From Sclerurus mexicanus (taxonomy: Eukaryota > Chordata > Aves > Passeriformes > Furnariidae), in assembly GCA_013396755.1 (NCBI GenBank), contig VWZF01004873.1:1102597-1166596 (forward strand): DNA of 64,000 bases, given 5' to 3'. Below, one piece after another: positions 37,136-51,200 of this stretch (position 1 is the first letter of the stretch; every line of letters begins with the position of its first letter). The notes under the pieces are model-generated. The model had not been told where the DNA came from, did no database searches, and was given only the letters and a program-made list of their open reading frames with translations. The translations under genes were made by a program, and so were the position numbers.

Positions 37136-40100
37136 GGGTAGTTTGTGTTGGCCAGTGACTGTGAGCCATCTGACTAAGCTAGATGTGGTGATGTAGATTT
37201 CTCTACCCATGGGGAGATGAGCACTTAAACAATTTATTCTGCCTGTCCTTATTTTCAGATGACTTGCTGTCTGAACATGGCCATTTCAGGTCTTATAAAA
37301 GAGAGCCTACATGATTACCTCAGTCAAGTGCAACAGGCTAAACGCAGTTAAGTGAAAGGAGCATTGTTATTATCTAAAAGGCATGTGTGGAAGTAAAGTC
37401 TCTCTCCAGAAGGGACAAAAGAACAACAATTAGTCTCGTGGGTGTTGTCAAATATTCCTTTCATCTGTGCACACACAAGCCAAGACCTTGTAGCTTTGTA
37501 CTGTCTTGTAGCTTTTCAGAAGGAAGACTTTGGGATAATGGCAGAATGGGAATGGGTGTTTTGGTTTTGTGTTATTGGGTTGAATGTCAAAGGAAGCCCA
37601 CTGCTGTAGCAAATGGGGGTGAAGAGCCCTGGAGGTATTCCAGATGAGACTGATTGAGCTGCACAGCTTTCTGATTAAGAATATCTGTTCTGTTTCTGCT
37701 GCCACAAAACTCTAACCTTCAGCAGGAATAGGAAAAGTACTTGAAATGGTTACCAAGGCATTCAAAGGGAAACACTGCTATAGGCATGGATATTGCAAAG
37801 TGACATCAGATGTTCCAGTTTGGCAACTTTGGTCTCTAGAGATCTATCAAACTGAAATTCTCCTGCTTGCTATGGGTTCTCTTGAATTTAGATGCAGAGT
37901 TGTCTCTGCTGTAAGTGAACTTGAAGTGTGGAATGCTCTGTCATTCTGTAAGCAGTCCCCCAGTTCTCCATCAAAAGTAACAAGAGCTGTGAATTGCTTC
38001 AGTGTGTTGTCAGACATGGCTTAAATGAGCTGCCCTGTTTCTGTAGAGTCTTCCAAAGAATGTGCATCTTGTCATTGAATTTTATTTTAAAAGGTGATCT
38101 GTAGCCTGTAATCTAGGCTGGAGGGAGGCTATTCCTATAGTTTAGAAGTCTCTGCCTTTGTTCTAAAATTACACTGGAATATGTTTAGACTTAGGAGGCA
38201 GGGAGAACATCACCCAAGTTTCTAGATCAGAGCGAAGTACAAAAGATAGGAGGAACAGATGCTTTTTGTTTCATTTGGTGTGCTGGGGGAAGCCCCTTTC
38301 CTCCTCTCAGGGCAGCTGGCAAGGGGCTAGGTTTTGCATGCACACTTCCATGCCCCACCTTTCATTTGCACGAGTTCATCTCCCTGCAATTCCATTCCTC
38401 TCCACCTCGGGGGAGGGCAGAGATGAAGATCTGGAGTGAAGCAGCCCTCGTCCCCTGCGCACTTCCCTAATTCCCTGTGGAACTGAGATGTGATGGATGG
38501 TCAGAAGTGCATCTACTGAAGAGGAGCCAGGGCCTGCTTGTGCTACTTACTGCTGTCATTTTAGGGGGTAGGCATATGAGCTTGAGGCCCCCAGACCAGC
38601 AATTCTCTCGAACTCTTCTAAACAAGCCTTTGGTGCCCCATTCCTCCTGTCTCTCTCGGGGCTGAGGTTTCCCCTAGGCTGTCTCTTTGATTTCTTTCTC
38701 TTGGATGTTGTATGTTGCCTCCTCCTGTGCTCCCTTTACACTTGTTTGTGTCTCTGTGCATGGGCAAAACAAATCACCAAGGCCCTCTGAGTAAAAGCAA
38801 GGGACTCTGCTGTCCACTGCATTACAGCCACTTAACGCACGTGCAGTTTATTTACTCTCTTTATAAACACAACTGTAATCTCCTCTGGCATGTTCTAGAA
38901 ATCAGCTCATGTACTTTTAATGGTCTCTAAGAATTCTAAGAAACACAATTCACCACCTTACCGAGTCTGTCTGGTCTGTCAGTGAGTGGGGAGGGGTTGA
39001 GATGCTAAACTGTTTTTGGAATGTCTTTTTTTTTTTTTTTTTGTGTCACTTCCATAGCACAAACATACCTGAAGTTTTGGCCCTCAAAGCAGTGGCCAGT
39101 TTTCCACTGAAAAATGATGGTAGTTCCAGTTGTGCTGGACTGACTCTGGTAAGTCTGTAACAAGATATATGAGCCAGCAGCTCTGGGGGAAGAGGCTGCC
39201 CAAGCCAATTCTGCTTCCAGCCATCAAACATTCAGCCCTGTGTTCTGTTCAGGGGACTGCCTTCCTGGGCATTAGAGTGTATTAGTGGTAGCTCTAGCTC
39301 TCAGGCTGTGTTGCCTTTGGGTTTCAATAACTTCAGATCCTTAAGCCCAGAAAACAGTTCTCCATTGGTGTTGAATATATGTTCAGGAACCAAATGAAAA
39401 CCTCCAAGAGTAGGATCCTGTTCACAGCATATCTTGGAGCATCACTGGAAGAAAGGTAAGTGCCCCCTTGTTTTGCTCCACTGTACACTTGAAACTCATT
39501 AAAAAGAAATGACAGATCTTTGTCCAGTGCGGACTTATTTTAAAATGAGGTACTTGTGCCCTTGTCTGCCCCTACTGCTACAAAAGTTAGGTTGTACAAC
39601 AGTATTCCCTGCAGTTTGTGGTTCCCTTATGATGAAACTTGGTCCAGTTTTAAGGATCACCAAAATCATGCCAGAACAATTCAAAATGGTGGATTTGGAG
39701 CAGGGCAGCTAGACTAAATTCTCCAGAGATGAAAGCCTTCCCGAGAAAGGAGGGTGTTTGGACTGGCTGGTACATTAAAGAAGCACATACAGTCTAAAAT
39801 TCCACACAGCTCAGGCCTGCACAACCTGAACAAACTAGTCATGCTACAATTCCTGCCAACTTGGCGTGTTATCTTCCTGTTCTCAGCCCCATTCATGTAG
39901 GGGGATAGGAAAAATGTCTTCTTGGGACAGATGCATTTTTACACTGGTCACAACACAGCCTCAAGGTCCCTAGCCAAACCTGGGGACTGGAATGCTCATG
40001 TTCCACAGCTGGCCAGCTGCTCTGGAACACAGAGCTGGGGCTGAACATTCTGCTGAAAGTTGCCCTGGGGTTGAGGCCAGTTCATGAGTCATGTTGCAGA

Positions 40101-40361
40101 TGTTTGCAGAGTTCCATGTCTAACCATAAATCCTCTGGTAGGCGTTGAAAATACCATGCTCTGCTGGGAACTCATCTTCTGAGGTGCTATCCTTTAACAC
40201 ATCAGCATTTCTGCTGCTCCTGCAGAGTCTGTTAGCCTGGACAAAACACGGTTTTAAATGTGCTCTAAAAGCAAGGCCAAAGCTTTGGGAGAATGGTTGG
40301 TTGTAGGTCTAATTAAAAATTCAAGCTCTGCCTTTAAACATGGAACATGTTTAACATGCCT

Positions 40362-40532
40362 TTGAGCTGGAATAGATTGCCCAGAGAAGCTGTGGGTGTC
40401 CCATCCCTGGAAGTGTTCAAGGCCAGGTTGACTGGAACTTTGGGTAACCTGGTCTAGTGGAAGGTGTCCCTACCCATGGTACAGGGTTAGAGCTAAGATG
40501 GTTGGTCCCTCCCAACCCAAACCATTCTGTGA
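40362..40532 (+). mobile_element. CR1 LINE short 3' tail
   Basis: It contains the CR1 phrases TTGCCCAGAGAAGCTGTGG, CCTGGTCTAGTGGAAGG and the end CCAAACCATTCTGTGA. Confidence 0.88.
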
Positions 40533-42814
40533 AAATTGCAGTTCCATATCAATTGCTCCATCTGATGTCTTCAGGTTTGGTGGAAGAAAAACCTCAATAT
40601 ACTGCTCAAAGCAGACTGCAAGCTCTCACCACCGTGGTGGGGTTTGTTGTCTGAGAGAGTAACCAAATGATGGTGGGGCAGTCAGATTTTTCTTCAGGGT
40701 AGAAATGTATCATCAACATTTGTTTGATGGACCTAACTTTCCAGTGAATGGTGCCTGCTCTGATGTATCCACTGGAGTTGGAAGCTATAACTTGGTGAAG
40801 AGATGCAATAATGGGGAGCTATAGAGGTTTTATCTTTGTTCTGACCTCTAAGCAAATAATTACTCTCTGAGGGATGTAACAGATAGAGGTTTCCAAATAG
40901 GCAACTCAGCTGTGTCTGTTGGATACTTCAGCCTCCATACTTCTGAAAATATTTGACCTGTTTTTTTCCAGAGATAGAGTGCAACACCTATTCAGAACAC
41001 CCTTATTTGCTCCCCAGGTTTCAAATATGAATAGCCCCACAACATCTTTTCTTTCAGTGCACAGACTCACTAAATGATTTCTGCAGAGGCCAAAATGGCA
41101 CTTTCTTTTCATGTTCTTTCCTGCCAGGCTTCTTTTCCAAAAGCCTTTGTACTATTTTTTTTTTAATAAATTCATCATTATCTCCAAAAAAGCTTTTTTT
41201 CTTTTTAGTTCATTATTTTTAAGCATGTATTTGAAAGCTGAAGGTGCTTTCATCTCTTTGTGCTCACAAGCCCCCTTTGAATATTGCGCACTGGTAAGTA
41301 CTTGGTGTGACCTCAGTCTGTGAAGACAAACCTTGCAGCTCTATGTCCAGCTTCTCTAAACCCTCCAGCAAGCAGAGTTTAGTTCTTTTAAATGTGTTGT
41401 TTATATTCCCAAGTGATGGTTTTCTCATTTTTTTTCAACCTTCCTTAGACACTTGTACTTCCATGCATTTCCTCTATTACCTTTATTCTTATGGAAAACC
41501 AATTGTTTTGGTATCTATCAAATTGTGAGTATTGCATTCTGGAGGGACAAGTTTTCAGCAGATACCTGGGTATGCCTGGCTATGGCTCTCTGTCCTTGTG
41601 TTTCCTGCCTTTTAAACCATCCTGTGCTTAGTTTTCCTCCTTCATGGAGCGTCTGACCTATTTGTTCCTTTCTCCCAGGACTTCTTTCCATTCCCCCAGT
41701 CTCACTACACTCCAGATTTCCTTAGAGGTTTTCCCACTCCTCTGAATTCATCTGATCTCACAGTTGGAGCCCTGAGAAACTTCAGTATCCCTACATTTCC
41801 CAGACACTGTATCCCTTCTCTCAGCTAACATATGATTTACAAATGCTCTTAACGCTCAATCGGCTTGCAAATGCCTGCCAATCCCATGATCCCACAGATG
41901 CTGGGGCCCTTTATACCCCATCTCTGCAGGTTGTTCCATATCCAAAAGAACTCACCTCTCTTTCCTCGTATTTCAGCAGTACCGAAGACTTTCACAAATC
42001 TGCTGGTTTTGAGCTCCTAAACTCTCATCCCTCTTCCTCCTCTGTAATTTCTCCATCATATAAACATTCCTTTTTGTCACCCTTAAATACGTGGAACTAC
42101 CCACTTCTGTGCCTCTTACTCCTGCAAAACAAACTTCTCTAGTGCTCCAACTTATCCACAAAATATTTTCTTTTCTTCTGCACTTGCCTTCCTCCTTCAG
42201 GCACTTTTATTTCTACTTCTCTGCCTTCCTCCTGCATGACAGATGTTCCCATCCCAGAAAGACACAACTCACTCTTCTTCAGTGTCCTGTGACCTTCAGT
42301 TGCTCTTTGCATGTCTTCCATCTCCTCCAAATAACTGTGCTATGCCTCTAACATATCTAAGACTACTGAGCATTTACATCCTCTCAACTTTCTCTTGTAC
42401 AAATTCACTCCAGCTCAGACCTTTAATGTCTTTTGCTGACCTGCAGCTCCCTCTAAATGCACACTTTCTTCCCTTTTCTCTAATCTTCCACATTTTCGGT
42501 GAAACACTCCCATTTTCTGCACTCACGCCAGCACTGCTGGACTTGCTTCTTGTTTTCAGCCAGACCAAGTTCACTATACATCTGTGGAGCTGATAATTTG
42601 TGGTCTTGTCAGCCTACAAGAAGTGTAGGGATATTTCTGGGAGGATCACCTGATTGCTCCCAACATGGGAACCTTTCTATTCGTTCTTGATACAGGGCGG
42701 GCTAATCTATTTACCAGCTTGTACAATAACAGCTTCTTCACATTTGTACAGGCTTTTAACTATGGATTTATAGCTATGCAGAATGGTGCTGTTACTTTGA
42801 GTTCATCAGTCAAA

Positions 42815-42862
42815 GTTTTTTTTTTGTTTGTTTGGTTTTTTTGTTTTGTTTTGTTTTTTTGC
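42815..42862. repeat. T-rich (GTTTT)n low-complexity tract
   Basis: T-runs separated by single G residues. Confidence 0.8.
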
Positions 42863-45021
42863 ATTTTAACACTTCTACAGAAGAGATAGAATATGGTGCA
42901 GGTTTCCCCCAGGGAATACATCACCACTTTCTACAGCTATATTTCTTTATGATGAAGAGAACTTTGTGTTTCAAGTAGTTTATGCTTCTGATTAATCTTC
43001 CTTTAATCACCCACTTAACTGTGTGTAATGCAGCGGGTCTCATCAATTATATGGTTGTTACAAGGTACCATGTGATGTGAATAATTGTGTCTTGCTCTTT
43101 GGATATTCAGGAAAGATCATGTTAACCGCATGAATCATCATACATTTATGATATACAGAGACAGTTTTAGGTGTTGCACCTGCTCTTTCTCCTTTATTCC
43201 TTTATCTGCCTGACTTTAATTGTGCCCAAAGTTACTTCTAGCAACTAAACCTAGCTTTTAGCTCTGCCTCTTGGGCAGTGTTTTTACAGAACATAGAAGT
43301 TCCTTCATTAAGGCAACTTAGAGATTTCATTCTTGAATTACTTTTTTTTTTTTGAACTTCATTTAAATCACCCACAGACACAGAAAGTGGACTTTTTTGT
43401 GTATACAGATGCTCTGAATTTTTTGCAGTGGGGGCCTCTAAGGAGGAATACACGTTCCCACACCTCTAAGTGCCTGTTGCAGGACTCTCCCTTCTGCTGG
43501 TCTCCCACCCTTGCTGAGGGACACCCCCTGAATTGCTTGCTTCTATTCCCAGCAGAGAGGCATTATCCTCACTTTCAAACAAAGGTCATCAGCTGAGCAC
43601 TGGGATAAAATTTGAAAAAACATGAATATTTGTGCAATAAAGAATATGGAGTTTGTGTATGTGAAGAATAAAATCACTCCCTGCTGGGAATTGAAAAGTG
43701 CATTTGGGTAATCGAGGCAAGGGCAGTATGTTTAGCACCTCAAAGGGAAAAATTATGCATCCGTTTATAGATTGCAGTAAACCCCTCCAGCTTCCCAGGG
43801 GCAGTACATCTACCTTAATTTTTAAAATAACCCCAGTTTTTCTTTTGTTATGATTAACTAGTTTTTAAATTCAAACCCTGCTGTTTGCAATGTGATTGGG
43901 TACCTGGTACCACAGGTCTTTGCCTAAAATATATGCTTATATTCGGGTATGTGTTTGTGTCCTGTGGGGTGGATAATCCTGTTTGTTAAGGACATCACCC
44001 TTGCTCTCTTGATACTCCATAAAGTGCTGTGTAAACACCAATGCAGCAGAAGTCTGAGTATTTGTAAGAAAAGAGTATGGCAAGCTTACTGCAAGAAATA
44101 GGATGTGTTCTCTCATGCAAAGAACCCCAAATTAGTTCCCAAGAAGAGGACCATATTTGCTTATGTGGTCCAATCAAATAGGCTAAGGCTTTCCCTGGAA
44201 GGATTTTTTGATCAAAGACTGCAATGCTACTCCTGTGCTTCACTTAGGAAGAAGAGCCTCAGCAGAGTCTCTCTCTCTCTGTGGGTGGATCAGATAAGGG
44301 ATGAGTCAAGCAGAACAGGCCCTGTAGGACCTGTGCTGTTCTGATCTTTTGCAGGATCCCATGGCTGCAGAGGTACCATTTGGGATCTTTTGACAGTGTG
44401 CATAATCCTGCCAAACTCTTTTTTTTTTTTCTTCCCCCTCATGAAGGCCAAGCAAATGTAGGAATCAATTTATCCCGGAGCTTTTGGAAAACAATCAAAT
44501 AGCTGGATGTACACATGTGTCACAAGGAAGGGGAGTGACACACCTAAGATCTACCAGTGCAACATAGGCAGCTTGAAAAGGGAAACCTTACTCTGCTAGA
44601 GGTGTTTTGTCCTGGACCTGGGAGTGGCAGCAAGCGTCAACCACCTCTCCAGAGAATTGTGCATAGTAATGATTGAGATTATGCCAGTGGCTCAAGTAGC
44701 CTCTCCTCAGAGGGGGAGAAGAGGGTGGGTGGTGCAGTCTTGGGATCAGAGCTGGATATTGACAACAAGGAAAGAGCAACCAGTTTCCAACCCTAGGGAA
44801 AATTTAAAAAAGTTCAGCACGTTAGAGAGATCAGTATCTCAGGTGAGGCTTCACTCCTGTCCCTTGTACCACAGAGGAGGCCAGTCACCCCTGCCAAACC
44901 TCTTTAATTAATGACAGACCAGAACTGTGGCAGCACCCTTGTTGCAGGGAAAAGCAAGCAAGCATCCATGTGTAGGCATGCACAGAGTGTAAGGAAATCA
45001 AGAGGACATCTCCCCCGTACA

Positions 45022-45027
45022 TTTATT
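45022..45027 (-). terminator. SCNN1A: Candidate SCNN1A poly(A) signal
   Basis: AATAAA on the minus strand, 225 nt after the SCNN1A stop at 45252. Confidence 0.5.
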
Positions 45028-45251
45028 GATCAACTCTCATCCCTGGTGATCCCCAGAGCAATAGTATTTTACGAGACTGAAGAATTCACCTACAATAGTG
45101 AAAGCAATGAACCCAGGCCAACCACAGAGCAGTCTTCTGCTACGGTCCAGGTGGCAGCACCCCAGAAAGAAGGAAACGCAGGTCCCACAGACAAAGTGTG
45201 CAGCCTTTGCTCCAATCGCCACCCATCAGAATGGTGGAATAAGCTGCTGCC

Positions 45252-48200
45252 TCACTCGTGTCCTGCCTCGCCATCCCTGCTTGGCCCATGTGGTTCCAGG
45301 CTGTTGTAGGATGGCAGCGCGGTCACTACAGCCTCGACAGTGAAGCGGTGTGGGGCGTTGGCAGCTGGTGCCGCCTCCTGGAAAGCACTGTTATCGTGAG
45401 TGTTTGGAGAGGGTCCTGGTGGGGAGAGCTTCTGCCGGGAACGGAACCAGCGGAAGGCCAAGATAAAGGTGATGGCAAAGAAATCCAGAATCAGCTCTGC
45501 AAGCTCCATCACAGACAGGACAGAGGATCCAAACCAGAGACTCCACTGGTTCCCAAGCTGGGACAGCAGAGTCACTACCTGCAAGAGATGGAGAAAGAGC
45601 AGTGAGGACAGCCTTCATTCAGACTTTTGCCTCCCTGCCTGTTCCCACTAGCAGTGTCCAGGTGGTGCTGGGGGGTTCCCCTCATCCTGCCACAGGAAAA
45701 GAGACTCAATAGCCAGCAATGCTGCTGGAACAAACCTGTGCCACTGGAGGGACACTGGAGGGGAATGGAAGGCGAGAGAAGACGTGGTAATAAAGTGTGT
45801 ACCGTGAAGGCTGGAGACTCCCCATTGGTCTTGTAGTTCCACTCCTCAAAAAAGATATTCACTTTGGCAACTCCATTCCTGTAAATGAAAGATGAGGCTC
45901 TGTAACCCCACCTCATCAACTCCTGCATTTCTCCACCAAGCGTAATTTTCTTCTCTGTCCCCTTCTGCCCCCATCCTTTGCCCATACATACCACCCAGAG
46001 GCTTTTCCCCTGCTTCACAATTCCCTCATTCTGCACTAAATATAATCTTTGGTACTTACAGTGCACTTCTGAGACTGCACTGTGAAACCCAATGTTTGTG
46101 GCAAACGTTCTTGCATGGTTCTCCTTCCCACTCCTCCAAGAGCATGTACTGTGATTCCAGACCATACAGCAGGTGCCTTGGGCTTACTATTTTCATACCA
46201 GCATCTGACCCCTTTCAAATTTTTCACTTGGATCCCCAGCCCTTGTTGAAGTCTCAGAATATATCTACTCTGACTCAAATCCACTAGCCTTGTCCACGGG
46301 TTCCATGCTTGATCTCCTCCCATCAGTGATTTATTCTTAACTCTGACATTCCCAAAACACACACTCCACTGGAATGGTGTCTGCTTTGGACACAATCTCT
46401 GTTTAGGGGCTCTCACCTCTTGGATGTGATATTGTATTTGTTCTGTTGTGAAAGCATGTAAAAAACCCAGTCCTGAAATTAAAGTGCAATAAGTTGTGTT
46501 ACATGATCACAGTCACCTCCTGTAGGTTTAGTACCAGTTGAAGGACTGAACAGGAGGTGGGAGCAGAGCTGGGGTCCTAGGACATCCTCTCCTTACCTCT
46601 GAGACAGCAGAAGGCCAGCGGGAGTATCCAGCTGACAGCCGGTATTCTGTCATTCTGGAAGACAAGAGGCCGTGTTATCTGTTGAAGCTGTAGGAGCCAC
46701 AAGGCCAGGTCTCGCTATTCCCAGGCACACCTGGAGATTCCCTCTCGTGCTGGAGTTCTGCCCACTTCCCTCTGTGCAGAATGCACAGTCCTTGGGAGCT
46801 CACCCCTAAACCAACCCTGATGCTCCCCACTCATTTTGGCTTCCTGATAGGAGAAGTACCATTTTGGATGGCAGCTCAGCTATTGACTCAAGCTTTTGGC
46901 CTGGTCAGTGAATGTTTTCCAACACTTCTAGGAATAAAGAGTTTCCACTCTTCCTGACTGACTGATGATCAAACTTACTTGCAAGGTTTCCGACATTTGT
47001 GGAAACAGCCCAGCACATCAGCTTTGAATTCAGCCAGGAGTTTGTAATAGCAGTAGCCTGAACAGCAGAGAAAGTAAATCCAGGTAAGCTCACAGAATCT
47101 TTATATAAGAGGTGATGTGTGACAGTGAGGGGAATCCTGAGAAAGTTTCCTTCCACAAGTTCCAAGGGAATAACCATCCAAGACAAGAGTGTCTTTTGGA
47201 TGTTCCCCCCAGGAAGCTCACTGAAGACAGTCAGATGTACTGGGACATGGGGCGGGCCAAATAGGTTTAGGTGGGCATGAATTTTACTGTTCCTCCTGTC
47301 CACTTACCCCAGGATACGTGCTTTGTGTAGTCGCAGTACTCTGCTCCTTCGGGTAAGGGATAGAAGTAATAAGCACAGCCACAGCGCTCGACCATGTTGA
47401 GCTGAAAGCAGGAGCGAATGCAGACCTGGGAGGCGCATAACGTGGGAAAGGCTGAACAAGAAAACCAAACCCACTGCAGCCTGTATCATGTTATACTGTT
47501 AATTGAGCCCACGGACACGCATGGCCCTTCAGGGACTGAAGCATTTCAGGAAAGTAGGGAAACAAGCTGGCACAGGACGAGTGACAGTGAGTTACCTGTT
47601 CGGTGTAGCGGGATGAGTACAGATTTTGCACTGGCACGTCACTGCCATCCTCTGTGCAATCACTGTAACTGCCCCCAAGACGCACAGTCATCTCCTGGGA
47701 CAACAAAACAGGGATTTCATTGCACAGAACAACTGGAACTTTGCTGTCCTCTTTCTAAGCTGCCATGTCACACACTGCTCGTCCATCAGTATCTGCTCTT
47801 TATGCTTTCCTTGGGATGCCTCCATTTTATTGTTCACCAATAAAGAGAAGCCAAATGCTTCTCGTCTAGTCCTGTAAGCTGCTCTCCTTCCTCTCCCTTC
47901 ACTCCATGTCATTAAATCCCCTCCCTTAAACACACACTGGGTCCGTGACAACCCATCTGTATCTATCCACCAAGTAAAAGCTCCCCATAACCTCACATCC
48001 ACAGCTCTTATCCCTGCTGCCTCCTTACCTTTCTCATGCTGATGGAGGTCTCGATACCAGGACGCACGTTGAAACCCCCATCATCCATGAAGGCTGGCTC
48101 ATTCTGATCGTGGACCATGACCCTGGCTCCTGTCACCGTGGACAACAGAGGGATGAAATCATTCTGTTCGGTGCGCACCACCAGAGAGAGACCTGAGGGA

Positions 48201-51200
48201 ATGTCAGAGAGCAAGGGAGGTCATGGCTGGCTGTGGTGTGGGAGAGTAGGGAGAGCAGAATGGTTAGAAGTGAGTCTGTAAGAGATAAAGGAAGAGACAG
48301 ACATCAACCAGAGCTGAACCAAAGCTTGGCAGCAATAAAGGGTGGCTGGAGGGAGGCCAGAGACAAAGCTGGAGGCTCCAGAAGAGGCAGAGAAAACTGG
48401 ATTTCATTGCTGTGGTTTAGGAAAAGCAGAATGGAACTGAGAGAGATTTCATGGAGAGACTTGGAGGCAGGTTGAAGAAAAGCCTGAAGGTTTGGCTTCA
48501 AGAGGTTTCCCGGTGTCTAGGAACACAAGCAGATGAGTTGCTGGAAAGAAGAAAATGGAGGAGGAGGCTCTCAGGAGCACAGCACTATGGCTCAACAGGG
48601 GATTTCAGGAAGGGTCAGCACAAGTCCAGAGGGAGCAGTGAACATCAGGATTGGGCACTGATGGGGGAGAAAGAGAGCAGTGGGCAGCACTGAGGGACAG
48701 CCATGTCCATGAGGCAGCTGTCCCTCAGGGACAGGGGCAAAAGCAGCTTGGGCGAGACAGAGCAGGGCTGCAATCTTCCACCACCAGTATTAAGCATAGC
48801 AGAATGCTGGCAACTCCTCAGGAAAACAGAGCTAAGTTGTACTCCTTACTCACCAAAGAGTTCCTCTCACTCACCATTATTGATCCCAGGCAGCGAGGAT
48901 GTCCACAGGCTGCTGCTGTTGTCATTAAAAGTATAGCAGTTCCCATACAAGGGATGGTGGAAGTGGGTATAATTCCTGAGAGGGGAACAGAAACATTCAT
49001 ACAGTGTGAAAAGGACTGCGAGACCAAGGGGAAGGGCCTTCTGAAAGGAACAGCTCTGTTTTCCATCAGCAGGGAGAGGGGCTTACAGCAGATGGGCAGT
49101 ATTTGTTGTGTAAACTCACCTGAGCAGGGAAAAGCAATTAAAATGTGCTGTAAAAAATGTCCTGGAGCCTGACAGATTTTTACACCACATTTTTCATACT
49201 GCTCAAGAGCCCAAATGGGCTTTAGCAGTGCTAGCAAATACTGTATTATCTTCCTAATACTGAAGAATAGCTCTTTGAATCCCTTCTCCTCCCTTGCTGA
49301 TGGGTGTCATTCCACTACCTCCACTACCTCTTTTTTGACCAATAATAGCAGGAGAAAAGTAAAATATTTTTTACTGTCTTTTTGTAGCTCTCTTCCCTCC
49401 TCTCATGTATGTGGGCTGATACGTACCACTTTACTACAGTAGAGAGTAGAATAAAAATACTTTTACACTGTACATCGGTACTCACTCTGGCATTTGTACC
49501 AGTGGAACTATTTCGTTGGTGTGAAACCCAGGAAAAAGCAAAACCATCCTCCAAGGTGCATCGTTTCAGGTCACAGAAACTGTGGCCCTGATATGCACAA
49601 CCCACAGGAAAGACTCAAGAAACATCATTTGAGACAACAGGATCTGAACAAGGAACGATCCCCCCTTGGAAAAGCGGCTCTCTAATGTGGGTTCCTTGAT
49701 TCCCCTCGAATCCAGGCACAAAATGAGTGTTTTCAGGAAGACTTGGTGGGATGTTTCCACTACTTACGCCTTGTCACATGTTGCTTCATTGAAGCGGCAA
49801 GCATAGATGAAATTCTCGAAGTCAGACTCATCCAGGGCTTTTGCATCGGGCACCTGTGCCAGGATATTGATATAGTGAAAGCTGTACCATTCCCGCACGG
49901 CATCCACTCCTGAGGAGTACGCCTGATGGAAACAGTCCTTGTTGTTTTCACTGCACTGTTGAGAAGAGAAGTAAACCAGCCATGTCAGAGAAGTCTTGTC
50001 CAGGAGGTGAGGCTGTGGCTGTGGAAGAGCTGTTCTCCCTCAGCACGGGCAGGAGATGACCGAGGGAGTGGAAGAGCTTGACAAAAAGGAGATCAGCAGG
50101 ATGTGAAAAAGCAAACCCAGGGCAGTTCCTTGGTGGAAGGGAAACACCAGGTGAATAAACAAGGCTGAATAAAGCCCAGGAAACAGCAAGCCTCGGTGAG
50201 GTGTGCAAGATGATCTGCACATAAATTCTACCTGGTATAAAACAGGAGCTTTAAATTCTTGAGTGGGGAGCCCTTCCCTCAGGGTGTGTCCAGAAAAACT
50301 TTTGTGATCCTGTGGGAACTCCAGTTAACTGGCGAGTGATTAGCTTCAGTCCTCCAGTGCCTTTTTAAATGCAAACACAGATACCCTAGGGCGAGGAAGC
50401 TGCTACCTAGGACAAATGCGACCATGACCACTTTTCAGGTGACCCAGGACCATCAAACACTTTACCCCTTTGAATTACTGGGCAATGCAGCAGCTGATGC
50501 TGATAAACTTCTCTTCAAAGGCAACTGCAAGACTGATGTAGCCTTCCAGAAGGACAAAGTTTCCCTGCTGTACCTAGGAAAAGACGGACACTGGCGTGGA
50601 CAAGTCCCCTGGGGCCTGCATGGACAGGAACAGGACTTGGGGAGCAGGATTGCATTGGGCAAAGGATTCAGCTCTACCTTTATCTGTCATAGCAAAAGGC
50701 AGTGCAGATTAATAATACTTCTACATAGGGAAAGACGTGGCCAAGGGTTTAACAAGACAGAAGTAGCTAGGCAGAGACTGGAGTGGGTAGGGCACAGGAT
50801 ATCCAGGGATCTCACCAGAACAAAGCCAATTTTCCAGTCGTTCTTGTCCACTGAGGGACTGTTCTCTGGCAAGTTGACTAAGTGATCCCGCTTCTGCCTC
50901 CGCAAAGGGTGGCGTTGGACATGATAGAGCAGGCTCCTTAGGCTACGCTTTTGTGTAGAGGAGGTGGACCAGTCGCTTTGTGGCAGAGACATGTTGTAGT
51001 CGTAAAGGTCTAGCAGTGTCTGATGGGTGATTTGGTCCAGCTTATCCAGCTTCTTTCGGATGGCGCTGTATCTATACAGGGGGGAGAGAGGACTTGCAGT
51101 TTTAGGGCTGAATGCACATAAACAGCTCTGAATAAGACATGCAGCAAGTTTGCTGGGGTGATTCTGGACATTCCTGCCACTAGCTGTAAATCTCACCCCT

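Larger units (their letters stand above)
36682..45021. other. Intergenic region between VAMP1 and SCNN1A
   Basis: 8.3 kb. The first few hundred bases are VAMP1 3' UTR. No exons of TAPBPL, CD27 or LTBR, which lie between these genes in human, were recognised on either strand. It contains a CR1 tail (40362-40532), a pyrimidine-skewed block (about 41640-42590), T-runs at about 39027-39042 and 42819-42861, and otherwise unremarkable DNA. Confidence 0.55.

Noticed and set aside
36682..45250. Possible TAPBPL, CD27 or LTBR between VAMP1 and SCNN1A
   Set aside because: No immunoglobulin-like or TNFR-like exon with splice sites was recognised on either strand.
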